A program made the translations under genes and the position numbers. This document shows, piece by piece, positions 43,981-53,352 of a stretch of 64,000 nt of DNA. This DNA is from JARRQJ01 sp963761035 (GTDB lineage Bacteria > Pseudomonadota > Gammaproteobacteria > DRLM01). The stretch lies in NCBI GenBank assembly GCA_963761035.1, contig CAVXFH010000002.1, positions 2,480,001 through 2,544,000 on the forward strand, in the 5' to 3' direction. The stretch's first letter is position 1. Every line of letters begins with the position of its first letter. Under the pieces are notes generated by a model. It made no database searches, was not told where the DNA came from, and saw only the letters and a list, made by a program, of their open reading frames with translations.

Positions 43981-44718
43981 GTGCGCATCGATGTGGTCAC
44001 CTTGTTTCCCGACCTGTTCGAGATCGTAATTCGTAACGGGGTAACGGGCAAGGCGGTACAGCGGGGGATGGTGGAGTTGGGATTGTGGAATCCCCGCGAT
44101 TACACCAGCGACCGGCATCGTAGCGTGGATGATCGTCCCTACGGCGGCGGTCCGGGGATGGTTATGATGGTGCAGCCGTTGCGGGATGCCATCCGCGCGG
44201 CGCGGACCGTGGCCCCGCGCAGCAAGGTGATCTACCTCAGCCCGCAGGGTCGGCGCCTGGATCAGTCGGCAGTAGCAGAGTTGACTGTCCGCCCCGGGAT
44301 GATTCTGGTGGCAGGGCGCTATGAAGGGATCGATCAACGGCTCATCGACAGCGAGATCGATGAAGAATGGTCCATCGGGGACTATGTGCTGAGCGGCGGC
44401 GAATTGGCCGCCATGGTGGTGATCGATGCGGTGACCCGATTGTTGCCCGGCGTGCTGGGACACGATCAATCGGCGGCGCAGGACTCTTTTGCGACAGGTT
44501 TGTTGGATCACCCCCACTATACCCGTCCGGAAGAAATGGACGGCATGAGCGTACCGGAGGTGTTGTTGAGCGGAGATCACGCCGCCATAGCCCGCTGGCG
44601 CTTTAAGCAGGCATTGGGAAGGACATGGTTGCAGCGGCCAGATTTGGTGGAACGGCTGAATCTCAGCGCGGAGCAGCAGATACTATTGAACGAGTTTATA
44701 CTTGAGTGTGAAGAATGA
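43981..44718 (+). CDS. trmD: tRNA (guanine-N1)-methyltransferase
   Basis: A 245-aa SPOUT-class enzyme that makes m1G37 in tRNAs. The GTG start at 43981, 2 bp after the rimM stop and behind CGGAG, gives VRIDVVTLFPDLFE, the universal TrmD opening. The knot region has YEGIDQR and SIGDYVLSGGELAAM, and DDRPYGGGPGMVMM is the catalytic lid. Confidence 0.97.
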   Translation: MRIDVVTLFPDLFEIVIRNGVTGKAVQRGMVELGLWNPRDYTSDRHRSVDDRPYGGGPGMVMMVQPLRDAIRAARTVAPRSKVIYLSPQGRRLDQSAVAELTVRPGMILVAGRYEGIDQRLIDSEIDEEWSIGDYVLSGGELAAMVVIDAVTRLLPGVLGHDQSAAQDSFATGLLDHPHYTRPEEMDGMSVPEVLLSGDHAAIARWRFKQALGRTWLQRPDLVERLNLSAEQQILLNEFILECEE

Positions 44719-44770
44719 ACGGCTTGGTCGCGGCGGTAGATCGTATTTTAGACTTTAATGGGGAACAGTC

Positions 44771-45115
44771 ATGAGCAAAATCATCCAACAACTTGAAGCG
44801 GAGCAGATGAAGGATAACATCCCGGACTTCGCCCCCGGCGATACCGTGGAAGTCCAAGTCAAGGTTAAGGAAGGTAACCGCGAGCGTCTGCAGGCCTTTG
44901 AGGGTGTTGTCATCGCCATACGCAATCGCGGGCTGAATTCTTCTTTTACCGTGCGCAAGATTTCCCACGGCGAAGGGGTTGAGCGCGCATTCCAGACGCA
45001 TAGTCCGGTTGTCCACAAGATCAAGGTGGTACGTCGCGGCGATGTGCGTCGTGCCAAGTTGTATTATCTGCGCGACCGTCAGGGTAAATCCGCGCGCATC
45101 AAAGAAAAGCTTTAA
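44771..45115 (+). CDS. rplS: 50S ribosomal protein L19
   Basis: A 114-aa ribosomal protein at the subunit interface. DFAPGDTVEVQVKVKEGNRE and GVERAFQTHSP are diagnostic, and it ends RVRRAKLYYLRD-like with GKSARIKEKL. It closes the rpsP operon; hairpins that can act as terminators follow. Confidence 0.98.
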   Translation: MSKIIQQLEAEQMKDNIPDFAPGDTVEVQVKVKEGNRERLQAFEGVVIAIRNRGLNSSFTVRKISHGEGVERAFQTHSPVVHKIKVVRRGDVRRAKLYYLRDRQGKSARIKEKL

Positions 45116-45133
45116 CCGTTTCTCAGCAAACCG

Positions 45134-45197
45134 TCCGGGGCAACCGCACGTTCCCCGGATGATCTTTTCCATCATCCCGCCTTTCTTGCGGGATTTT
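45134..45197 (+). terminator. Terminator hairpins after rplS
   Basis: TCCGGGG (45134-45140) pairs with CCCCGGA (45153-45159). A second, more typical intrinsic terminator is TCCCGC-CTTTCTT-GCGGGA (45175-45193) followed by TTTTAT. Between them GGATGAT/ATCATCC can also pair. Together they probably end the rpsP operon. Confidence 0.7.
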
Positions 45198-45251
45198 ATG
45201 CCATTTGCGTATACTCGACGCTTCCGTCGGCATTCAATCGCGAACTGGCCT

Positions 45252-45788
45252 ATGAGCGAAACAGCGCACCGGGTGGATGAAGCTGGATCCGCTCGCGGAT
45301 CGCAGGCACATAAGTCCCGCAGGTATGTAGCGGTCATGGCGACGCCGTGGCACGGAGTGAAGCTGGGAATTTGTGCGGATGATGCGGCGATCAGCTCTAT
45401 CGATTTCCTTTCCGGAGGCGCAAGAGATATGGCCGCGACTTCACGTTTAGCGGAAGAAGCGTTGCGACAACTGCGCCATTATTTTCTCGACCCGCATTGG
45501 CGGTTCACCTTGCCTATTGCGCCGCGCGGCACCCCTTTTCAATTGCGGGCGTGGGATGCTCTGCGGCAAATTCCGGCGGGCACTACCCGCAGCTACGGTA
45601 CCGTGGCGCGCCGGCTGCGCAGCAGCGCGCGCGCGGTGGGCGGGGCTTGTCGCGCCAATCCTATTCCGCTCATCATCCCTTGTCACCGAGTGCTGGCGGC
45701 TCAGGGAATGGGCGGTTTCATGGGTGTGACGGCCGGTCGCGGGTTGCGTATTAAACGAAATCTATTGGTTCATGAATCCTCTTCATGA
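45252..45788 (+). CDS. ogt: Methylated-DNA-[protein]-cysteine S-methyltransferase
   Basis: A 178-aa Ogt/Ada-C type suicide repair protein. The acceptor Cys is in IIPCHRVLA, the recognition helix is RSYGTVARRLRSSARAVGGA and the Asn hinge is in ACRANPIPL. I place the start at the ATG at 45252; the frame is open far upstream into rplS but that part is off-frame reading. The stop overlaps the xerD start (ATGA at 45785-45788). Confidence 0.88.
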   Translation: MSETAHRVDEAGSARGSQAHKSRRYVAVMATPWHGVKLGICADDAAISSIDFLSGGARDMAATSRLAEEALRQLRHYFLDPHWRFTLPIAPRGTPFQLRAWDALRQIPAGTTRSYGTVARRLRSSARAVGGACRANPIPLIIPCHRVLAAQGMGGFMGVTAGRGLRIKRNLLVHESSS

Positions 45789-46708
45789 GAACCCTAACCG
45801 CTTCTGCGGAGAATAGTGTCGAAGAAGAGGCGCTGTTGGAGCGTTTTCTGGATACCCTGTGGATGGAGCAGGGGTTGAGCGACCACACTCTGTCCGCGTA
45901 CCGCGCCGACTTAAAGGGCGCATCATTGTTTTTAAAAAAACATGCAGCTACGCTGGCAAACGCACAGCGCCAGGATTTGCTCCATTATCTCACCCAGCGG
46001 GTGAAGACGGGCGCACGGCCCCGCACTACCTCGCGTTTATTGTCCAGTCTCCGGCGCTTTTACCAGTATATGGTACGCGAGGGCCGTTTACAGGTGGATC
46101 CCACCGCCAGGATCGATGCGCCGAAGCTGGGGCGGCCTTTACCCAAGGCACTGACCGAGATCGAAGTGGAGGCCTTGCTGCAGGCGCCGGATGTGAAGCA
46201 ATTCCTGGGCTTGCGGGATAGGGCAATGCTAGAGTTGCTGTACGCTTGCGGCCTGCGGGTCACGGAATTGGTGAATCTCCAGGTTTCGCAGCTCAATCTG
46301 CGCCAGGGAGTGTTGCGTGTGCTGGGCAAAGGGAATAAAGAACGCCTGGTACCGCTGGGGGAGGAAGCGGCGGACTGGGTACAGCTCTACGTGGTAGAGG
46401 CCCGTCCTACGTTGTTGCGAGGACGGATGAGCGATGATTTTTTCGTGACGCAGCGGGGTGCGGCCATGACGCGGCAGGCGTTTTGGTATTTAATAAAGCG
46501 TTATGCGCGGCGAGCAGGCATCGTGTCGGTTTTGTCCCCGCATAGTTTGCGGCATGCCTTTGCCACGCATTTGCTCAACCATGGCGCGGACTTACGGGTA
46601 TTACAAATGCTCCTGGGGCATAGTAATTTATCCACGACCCAGATTTACACGCATGTTGCCCGGGAACGCTTGAAGGGCGTACACGCCGAACATCATCCCC
46701 GTGGATGA
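45785..46708 (+). CDS. xerD: Site-specific tyrosine recombinase XerD
   Basis: A 307-aa recombinase that, with XerC, resolves chromosome dimers at dif. A SAM-like core-binding N-terminal domain (about 18-100) precedes the catalytic domain. The active residues are Arg in GLRVTELVNL, Lys in GKGNKERLVPL, His and Arg in LSPHSLRHAFATHLL, His in MLLGHSNLST and Tyr in QIYTHVARERL. The dsbC neighbour supports XerD rather than XerC. It is chromosomal housekeeping, not an element integrase. Confidence 0.95.
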   Translation: MRTLTASAENSVEEEALLERFLDTLWMEQGLSDHTLSAYRADLKGASLFLKKHAATLANAQRQDLLHYLTQRVKTGARPRTTSRLLSSLRRFYQYMVREGRLQVDPTARIDAPKLGRPLPKALTEIEVEALLQAPDVKQFLGLRDRAMLELLYACGLRVTELVNLQVSQLNLRQGVLRVLGKGNKERLVPLGEEAADWVQLYVVEARPTLLRGRMSDDFFVTQRGAAMTRQAFWYLIKRYARRAGIVSVLSPHSLRHAFATHLLNHGADLRVLQMLLGHSNLSTTQIYTHVARERLKGVHAEHHPRG

Positions 46709-46803
46709 TGCGGATGGAGTTAAGGATGCAGCGGCCGTTATATTTTGGGCACCTTTCGCCGCTTGGGCGTTCTAATGAAAATATCCAGTTGAGAACAGTC
46801 GCC

Positions 46804-47529
46804 ATGATCAAGAATATACTTTGGGGCGCCTTGTTGGCGTTAGGTTTGAACGGCGTGGCCGCCGCCGATGACGTGGCGGTCATCAATCAGGTTTTGGCGA
46901 AGTTAATCCCGAGATCGGCGCCCGATTCCATCGGGGAGAGCGTGATCCCCGGGTTGTATCAGGTGACTTACGGCCCCGAAGTCATTTATATCACGAAGGA
47001 CGGCCGCTACATTTTGCAGGGCGATCTGCTTGCAACCGATACCCGCAAGAATCTCACCGAATCGATTCGTTCCAGCGCCCGCCTCAAACTGATCAATGCC
47101 GTGGATCCGAAGAGCATGATCATATTCGCCCCCCAACAGGTGAAGCACACCGTCACGGTGTTTACCGATATGGATTGCGGCTATTGCCGCAAGCTGCATT
47201 CGCAGATTGCGGATTACAATAAATACGGTATTGCCATCCGTTATCTGGCGTTTCCCCGAACCGGCGTGAATACCGAGTCGTATTACAAGGCGGTCACGGT
47301 ATGGTGTTCGCCGAATCGCCGCGAAGCATTGACCGAGGCCAAGCTCGGCGAAAAGCTCAAGCGCATGACCTGCGACAATCCGGTGCGTGAGCACATGGCC
47401 CTGGCCGATAAGTTGGGCGTCTCCGCGACGCCGACCCTGATTTTGGAAGACGGCAGTTTGATCTCGGGATATATTCCACCGAAACAGATGAGCCAAATGC
47501 TCGATCAGGTGGCCGCGATAAAACCTTAG
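46804..47529 (+). CDS. dsbC: Thiol:disulfide interchange protein DsbC
   Basis: A 241-aa periplasmic disulfide isomerase. It has a signal peptide (MIKNILWGALLALGLNGVAA), an N-terminal dimerisation domain and a thioredoxin domain with CGYC and the cis-Pro loop SATPTLI. A second Cys pair (WCSPN and RMTCDNP) is the structural disulfide known from DsbC. I choose the ATG at 46804; upstream in-frame starts lie before the signal peptide. The xerD-dsbC order is conserved. Confidence 0.95.
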   Translation: MIKNILWGALLALGLNGVAAADDVAVINQVLAKLIPRSAPDSIGESVIPGLYQVTYGPEVIYITKDGRYILQGDLLATDTRKNLTESIRSSARLKLINAVDPKSMIIFAPQQVKHTVTVFTDMDCGYCRKLHSQIADYNKYGIAIRYLAFPRTGVNTESYYKAVTVWCSPNRREALTEAKLGEKLKRMTCDNPVREHMALADKLGVSATPTLILEDGSLISGYIPPKQMSQMLDQVAAIKP

Positions 47530-50500
47530 ACTCTGTCTTGCCCCTTGTCCCGCCATTCATACGCGCCGGCGCATGCGGTAAATAATAGAAAAGCGCGAAC
47601 GGTTTTATCCGGCCAGAGACGTTTTATCCCTTCCCTATACAACCGCAGTTGCTCATGGTACGGCGCAGCCAGAGTTTCCAGCTTTTCGACAGCGGCGTTG
47701 CGATGGGTTTTGTAGTCGATGAGGAAGCAGCTGTCGGCGGTTACCACCAGTCTGTCCACGACGCCGTGCACCAACCGATCGCCGCTGTAATAGTAGACGG
47801 GAGTCTCATTGAAGGCGCTTTCGTAACAGATTGGGTCGAACCAGGCGCGGAAGGCGGGGTGTTTCACCAGACGTTCCGCCTCCGCTTGCCACTCCGCCGT
47901 CGCTTGATTTTTTTCATCGAGATTTAATTCGATGCATACCCGCTGCCGGATAAACGCGGGTTCGTATTTCGTGCCGTCAGTGAGTAACTGTAAAAACCGA
48001 TGGATTCCCAAGCCGCGTTCGCGGCCTTCCTCATTGCCATCAACACTTTTATCCATAGCAACCGCGCTGCGGCTGGGTGCGATCTCGACATCGGACGGTA
48101 TGATCGCTAATGGCGCGGCGAGTCCGGCGGCGACGCTTACCGTCGCCTCGGCGGACGAGGCAAGCACGGCGGGAGCGGCTTGTGTTCCGGAGAAAGCGGC
48201 CCATCCCGACCGGCAGATCGTCTCCACATCTCCCAGTTGGGCGGCGATGGCGCCGTACCAGCCCAGATTCTCGCCGCGCTTGGCTCTGCAGCCGGAGATA
48301 AATAAAGCTTGTTTGGCGCGGGTAAGGGCCACGTACAGGAGATTGGCCTGTTCGCGTTGTTCCTCTCGCGCTTCATTCTCAAGCAGGGCCGCGGTGACCG
48401 AATCCGCCTCGCTGGTTTTTCCGCACAGGTAAAAATGACTGGGCCGAGCGGCTTGCGCCGGCCAGCGCACCATCACCTGATAACCGCGGGCGACGGGCGC
48501 CGCCGCCGCGGCATCGGCAAGAAAGACCACCGGTGCTTCCAGACCTTTGGCGGCATGGATGGTGAGCAGACGCACATTGCCCGCGGCGGTGCCTTCCGCT
48601 ACTTCGTCGGGGGCGTCCTCTTCCAGTATCTTGAGCGTGTTGAGGCGTTCGAGAAAGGCAGCGAGGCTGGGATAACGGCCGCTGTCCATCTCCAATGCCA
48701 ATTCGATGAACCGCGTGAGATTGGCCCGCACGCGCGAGCGAAGATGTTCGGGGAAAGCGGCCTCATATCTGGCCGCCACATTGCCTTCGCTATAGATGCG
48801 GTCCAAGAGGTCATGTACGGGTCTTTGGCCCGCCAAATCTTGCCAGCGCGGTAGCCAATGAGCGGCGCGGGCCAAGGGAGTTCCCGGCTCGAGCCGCGGC
48901 GCCAGGGCAAACAATCGATCCAGCCAGTTGCCGCCGGGCTCCGCCGCGAGTTGCATCAGGTCCTCGTCGCTGCACTCGAACAGGGGTGAGCGCAACACCG
49001 AGGCCAGGTTCAGGTTATTGTAGGGAATGATGAGAATATCTAAGAGGGCCACCAGGTCGCGGATCTCGATGCAATCCAACAGCGTACCGCGGCTGGCGGT
49101 GACATAGGGGATACCTGCTGCCCGCAACGCCTCCTCATAGGCATGGACGTGCTTGCGGCGGCGCACCAGAATCATGATGTCGTCATAACGAAGAGACCGC
49201 GCTTCTTTATTCTGTCCCACCACGGTTTGCCGTTCCAGCAGGGATTGAATTTGCATCGCGATCATCCCGCCTTCCTGTCGGTGGCGCTGATCTTTAAGCA
49301 GAACCCGGGGGCGGTGCAGCGGATTGCGCAGCGCGGCGGGAGAAGAAGGCGGCTCAATCTTTGCGGCGGCGATCAGCGGCAGGATTTCCACGTGTCCCCA
49401 TAACATCGTACGGTGAGTGGTATGAGTTTGAAAGTCCGGTAGCCGCGTTCGCAGCGGGCCGTTTTCAAAGAGCCGGTTGACGACATCGATGATCGCCGGC
49501 GCGGAACGCCATGACGCGGACAGGGAGTGATCAACGGCGTGGAGTTGCGTGCGTAGCCATTGTTGAGCCGCAGGAAACAAATCCGGTTCGGCGCGGCGAA
49601 AGCGATAGATGGATTGCTTGGCATCGCCCACCAGGAACACCGTGCGGCGGCGCTCACTTTCCCCCGCCGCCAGTTCCTGCAGCAGCGGAAAGATCAAGTG
49701 CCATTGGGTAGGATTGGTATCCTGAAATTCATCGATAAGCAAATGATCGATGCGTTGATCCAATTTATATTGCACCCATAGCGCATGATCGGCGTGATTC
49801 AGGAGCAAAAAGGCCTTCCATTCCAGATCACTGAAATCCAGCATTCGCTGTTCATTCTTGAGACGCTGATAATGGGCGAGCAGGCGCGTCCCCGTGATGT
49901 ACCAGGCATGTGACAGCGTCAAGGTGTCGCGTCGGCGGTATTGGTCCTGGATATCCAGTAGCCATGCAGCCAGGCGTTCGTGGAGGGCAAGTATTCGTTG
50001 CTGCCCATCCTCGCCCAAAGATTTCACCAGCGCCTTGCTTGGCTTGGGCGCGGCTGACTTCTTTAATAGGGCCTGGTTTAGCGAGATCAAACGTTTTTCG
50101 TTGCCATGCTCGGCGGTGAGTGCCTCGCCGATATGGGCGGCGGCCTTGGCCAGAGTTGCGGTGCCGTGTCGCAACAGCATTTCCGCATATATTTGTAACT
50201 CCGTGCGCCGCGATGCCGTTAAGCCCACGTCGAGGGGGTCGTCATCGATGACGACGGCCAACTGGGCAGCAAGGGTTTGGTAGGCGTATTCCACCGGGTC
50301 GGCTTGGCCGAGAGTAAAGGCCCACCAATCACCGCGGCGATGGAGAAAACTCATCAGGGCGGCCTTCGTCTCTTGGTGTCCGTTGAAGTTGCGGAACAAC
50401 ACTTCCAATTCTTGCGCCACCCGACCATCGGGGGCGAGGGTCGCTTCATCGGTCAAGGCGTCCCAGGCCGCCTCTTGGAATTGGCTGGGGCTCTCCAATA

Positions 50501-50936
50501 TCTCAAATCCCGCCGGGACAGCGGCTTCCAAGGGGAAGCGGCGCAGCAATTCCTGACAGAAGGCATGAAATGTGGTAACTCGTGCCTGGCGTGGCGCGAA
50601 CAGATGCCTTTCATAAAGGCCAGGCGCCTTTAGTAGGAGGTTAGCCGTGGGGGTGATGCCCATCTCTCGCAATGCATCCCCGCGTGCGGCATCGTCCATA
50701 CTCGCCAGATCATGGAGTCTGTCCGTGAGGCGCGCCGCCATCTCCGCCGCCGCCTTGCGGGTGAAGGTGATGGCGAGGATTGCATCGGGGGCGGCGCCTT
50801 CGAGCAGCAAACGTACCAGCCGAGTTACCAGCAGCCATGTCTTGCCCGTGCCCGCCGATGCCATGACGGTGGCACTGTGTTGCGGAGAGGTGGCGAGTAG
50901 TGCGCTGTCCATAGGGACAGGATAAAGGGCGCTCAC
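47526..50936 (-). CDS. UvrD/RecB-type helicase-nuclease (AddA-like)
   Basis: A 1136-aa enzyme. Superfamily 1 helicase motifs are complete: Walker A ASAGTGKTWLL, motif II DEFQDTNPTQW, GDAKQSIYRFR, and RLLTIHAAKGLEAPVVFLAD. A C-terminal PD-(D/E)XK nuclease ends it (VVDRLVVTADSCFLIDYKTH). This is the AddA/RecB class for double-strand-break resection. The partner nuclease (AddB type), usually adjacent upstream, is absent here: the next gene upstream is on the other strand. The start may be the ATG at 50912. It is convergent with dsbC (4-bp overlap). Confidence 0.9.
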   Translation of the reverse strand: MSALYPVPMDSALLATSPQHSATVMASAGTGKTWLLVTRLVRLLLEGAAPDAILAITFTRKAAAEMAARLTDRLHDLASMDDAARGDALREMGITPTANLLLKAPGLYERHLFAPRQARVTTFHAFCQELLRRFPLEAAVPAGFEILESPSQFQEAAWDALTDEATLAPDGRVAQELEVLFRNFNGHQETKAALMSFLHRRGDWWAFTLGQADPVEYAYQTLAAQLAVVIDDDPLDVGLTASRRTELQIYAEMLLRHGTATLAKAAAHIGEALTAEHGNEKRLISLNQALLKKSAAPKPSKALVKSLGEDGQQRILALHERLAAWLLDIQDQYRRRDTLTLSHAWYITGTRLLAHYQRLKNEQRMLDFSDLEWKAFLLLNHADHALWVQYKLDQRIDHLLIDEFQDTNPTQWHLIFPLLQELAAGESERRRTVFLVGDAKQSIYRFRRAEPDLFPAAQQWLRTQLHAVDHSLSASWRSAPAIIDVVNRLFENGPLRTRLPDFQTHTTHRTMLWGHVEILPLIAAAKIEPPSSPAALRNPLHRPRVLLKDQRHRQEGGMIAMQIQSLLERQTVVGQNKEARSLRYDDIMILVRRRKHVHAYEEALRAAGIPYVTASRGTLLDCIEIRDLVALLDILIIPYNNLNLASVLRSPLFECSDEDLMQLAAEPGGNWLDRLFALAPRLEPGTPLARAAHWLPRWQDLAGQRPVHDLLDRIYSEGNVAARYEAAFPEHLRSRVRANLTRFIELALEMDSGRYPSLAAFLERLNTLKILEEDAPDEVAEGTAAGNVRLLTIHAAKGLEAPVVFLADAAAAAPVARGYQVMVRWPAQAARPSHFYLCGKTSEADSVTAALLENEAREEQREQANLLYVALTRAKQALFISGCRAKRGENLGWYGAIAAQLGDVETICRSGWAAFSGTQAAPAVLASSAEATVSVAAGLAAPLAIIPSDVEIAPSRSAVAMDKSVDGNEEGRERGLGIHRFLQLLTDGTKYEPAFIRQRVCIELNLDEKNQATAEWQAEAERLVKHPAFRAWFDPICYESAFNETPVYYYSGDRLVHGVVDRLVVTADSCFLIDYKTHRNAAVEKLETLAAPYHEQLRLYREGIKRLWPDKTVRAFLLFTACAGAYEWRDKGQDRV

Positions 50937-51054
50937 TACGGCGTAAAGTCGCCGATTCTATATTAATAGTACAATGGCCGGACCGCGCCGTTTCAATCCT
51001 TTCCGCGCTACTGCCGATATTAGCATTAAGGCACGATGCCGACACGGAGGAAGC

Positions 51055-51372
51055 ATGCAAAAAATTCCCCTTATCCTGGCGCGAGATGGGATGATCCTGG
51101 CCAAGGAAATCGTTCATCCCGATAAATCCAATGGTCCCCCGCTGTTCGGTAAGGGTTTGAGACTGTCGGCTGCGCATATCGAGCGTTTGGCCAATATTGG
51201 TATTCAGGCCGTTGTTGTGGAAGGCAGGCCGGTTGTCATGGAGGGCGATGCCAGCCTCGACGATCAATTAAAAAGTCTGGAGGATCGATTTGTGCGTTGC
51301 GGACAAGATCCCTTTATGCAGCAACTCAAAGCTGCTTTGCAGCGGCATATTACACGGATGCTGGGAGAATAA
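51055..51372 (+). CDS. Small protein resembling the N-terminal domain of HD-GYP proteins
   Basis: A 105-aa cytoplasmic protein. LARDGMILAKEIVHPD and FGKGLRLSAAHIERLANIG resemble the small beta domain that often precedes HD domains in c-di-GMP phosphodiesterases (consensus roughly pGm-lA-dv, kG--Lt--hi--L---gi). Here it stands alone, directly before an HDOD gene. The ATG at 51055 has GGAGG upstream. Function unknown. Confidence 0.65.
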   Translation: MQKIPLILARDGMILAKEIVHPDKSNGPPLFGKGLRLSAAHIERLANIGIQAVVVEGRPVVMEGDASLDDQLKSLEDRFVRCGQDPFMQQLKAALQRHITRMLGE

Positions 51373-51373
51373 T

Positions 51374-52243
51374 GTGGCGGATATCAGTGCGGAATTACGC
51401 ACCCTAATCAGGGAGTCGAGCTCCTTACCTACTATTCCCGGGATCATCACTAAACTGAGCGCCTTGGAGGCGAACCCAAAATCGACCAGCCAAGAAATTG
51501 CGCGGCTGATTTCGTCCGACCAGATCCTTTCCGCCAAAGTTCTGCGGTTGGTAAACTCACCCTTTTATGGCTTCCCGCGCCGGGTCTCTACCGTATCGAA
51601 TGCGCTTATCCTGTTGGGCATTTCCGTCATTAAGAGCTTAATTATAAGCTCCTCTATCTTCGAAATGATGGAGAAGACCATTATCGGACTCTGGGAACAC
51701 TCGCTTGCCACCGCCGCGGCTGCCAACCTCATCGCCGGCCGCTTAGAGCTCGGCGACAAAGAAGAGATTTCTACCGCGGCGTTACTGCATGACATCGGCA
51801 AGGTGGTGATCAAGATTCACCTCAAGGATGATTATGAGCGGCTGCTGGCCATCTGCGAGGAAAAGCAATTGCTGAGTTTCGAGGCGGAGCGGATAGAAAT
51901 CGGTACCGATCATGCCGAAGTAGGGAAGTGGCTGGCGGAAAGCTGGTTTTTACCGAAAAAATTGATCGAGCCCATCGCTTTTCATCACGATGTCGAAAAA
52001 TCCGTCACATATCGTGCCAGTACCGCGGTCGTGCATTTCGCCGACATCTTGGTAAAGGCTCGGGGTTTTGGCAATAGTAGAGAAGGTAACGAACTCGTTC
52101 CCCAGGTACACCCTCTCGCCGCCGGTATTTTACGACTCGATACGATAGGCATCGATTCTCTAATTGCCGAGTTGGATGAGCTGTTGGTGGAGGTCAAGAA
52201 TTTCAGCGTGGATATCCAGGAGCAGCAAACGGACCATGTTTAA
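51374..52243 (+). CDS. HDOD domain signalling protein
   Basis: A 289-aa protein with an HDOD domain (about 15-210): LPTIPGIITKLSALEANPKS, then ISSDQILSAKVLRLVNSPFY and LGISVIKSLIIS. An HD pair is kept in LLHDIGKVVI, and HHDVEKS follows, although most HDOD proteins are not enzymes. HDOD proteins act as signalling scaffolds for motility, type II/IV secretion and c-di-GMP. I choose the GTG at 51374, one base after the previous stop and behind GGGAG. It overlaps the GGDEF gene by 8 bp. Confidence 0.87.
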   Translation: MADISAELRTLIRESSSLPTIPGIITKLSALEANPKSTSQEIARLISSDQILSAKVLRLVNSPFYGFPRRVSTVSNALILLGISVIKSLIISSSIFEMMEKTIIGLWEHSLATAAAANLIAGRLELGDKEEISTAALLHDIGKVVIKIHLKDDYERLLAICEEKQLLSFEAERIEIGTDHAEVGKWLAESWFLPKKLIEPIAFHHDVEKSVTYRASTAVVHFADILVKARGFGNSREGNELVPQVHPLAAGILRLDTIGIDSLIAELDELLVEVKNFSVDIQEQQTDHV

Positions 52244-53153
52244 AATCGCGCTGCTGGTTAAGGATAAAGATCTCGCGGCTAGGCTGGAACTCCACCTGCG
52301 CGGCAAGGATTACCAGGCCGTGGTATTGGGCAATTTCACTGCGGCGCTTGGCATGCTATATGCCGATCCCCCGGATGTTTTAATTATTGACTTTGTTGAA
52401 GAGGATGCCATTACTCGCAATAAAATCCTCGATGATATAAAGCACGACAGCTATTTCAGTATGATGCCGATTATCGGGCTGTTGCCGGAAGGGCTTATTT
52501 CACCCGAACAGTTGTCCGGATATCCATTGGATGATTTTATTACCCATCCTATCAATTATCCCGTGCTTTTCAGCCGCGTTGCGTTGGCGCTGCAACGCAT
52601 AAGCCGCGTTCTTGACAATAATCCATTGACCCGTTTGCCCGGCAATACCTCGATCCAAATCGCCATTGAGCACGCGATCGGAAAACCCTTGGCCGTATGC
52701 TATTTGGATATCAACAATTTCAAGCCGTTCAATGATGCCTATGGCTTTTCGCGTGGCGATGAAGTCATACGCATGGTGGCGCGTATCAGTAATAATGCGG
52801 TAAGGGAAGTATGCGGCAACGGCTTCTCCGGACACATCGGAGGCGACGATTTCGTCCTGATCGTCCCGATTGAGGCCGTCGATGCCGTGTGCCAAACTAT
52901 CATCGGTAACTTTAATCATATCGTTCAAGACGTATTCGGCGAGCGAGAGAAGGACGTCGGATATTACTTTGCGAAAAACCGCAAAGGTGCGTTCGAGAAG
53001 ATCCCTTTACTCGGCATCGCTATCGCCGTGGTTCCCACTGCCGGTGACCATATCAAGCACCCTGGCATGGTGTCTGAGATCGCATCAGATTTGAAGAAAC
53101 TTGCCAAGCAATCATCCGAGAGCGCGTACGTTATCGATCGCCGGAGAAATTGA
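52236..53153 (+). CDS. Degenerate receiver-GGDEF protein
   Basis: A 305-aa protein. The receiver-like N-terminal domain (about 1-120) keeps an Asp in VLIIDFVEED but has His instead of the conserved Lys (ITHPIN). The GGDEF domain (about 130-300) has PLTRLPGNTSIQ, YLDINNFKPFNDAYGFSRGD and a variant active loop HIGGDDF (GGDDF). Such loops occur in EAL-CBS-GGDEF proteins; whether it makes c-di-GMP or only binds nucleotide cannot be told. It is the third gene of the coupled trio. Confidence 0.85.
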   Translation: MFKIALLVKDKDLAARLELHLRGKDYQAVVLGNFTAALGMLYADPPDVLIIDFVEEDAITRNKILDDIKHDSYFSMMPIIGLLPEGLISPEQLSGYPLDDFITHPINYPVLFSRVALALQRISRVLDNNPLTRLPGNTSIQIAIEHAIGKPLAVCYLDINNFKPFNDAYGFSRGDEVIRMVARISNNAVREVCGNGFSGHIGGDDFVLIVPIEAVDAVCQTIIGNFNHIVQDVFGEREKDVGYYFAKNRKGAFEKIPLLGIAIAVVPTAGDHIKHPGMVSEIASDLKKLAKQSSESAYVIDRRRN

Positions 53154-53341
53154 GCATTCAGCGCCCCGCTGAACATTGAATTCATTGGTAGGATGAAAAA
53201 TGCTGTCTTGGCGTCGGTCCGAACGCCTGGCCTTCCTCTTGGGTGAGCAAAAATAGAGAGTGTTGCCACTCAGAATCAATTCATGGCATTTCCCATAAAA
53301 ACGCTATGAATGGCTGATATTAATCGGTATATATCCTGCTA

Positions 53342-53347
53342 TATAAT
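53342..53347 (+). promoter_or_regulatory. Putative -10 element TATAAT
   Basis: TATAAT at 53342-53347 in an AT-rich stretch; no good -35 is visible at the standard distance. It would place transcription start near 53353-53355, exactly at the first base of the predicted RNA fold. Confidence 0.5.
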
Positions 53348-53352
53348 CTATC

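Noticed and set aside
45785..46708. XerD as a mobile-element integrase
   Set aside because: It lies in the conserved xerD-dsbC context, has normal length and no attachment site or element genes beside it.
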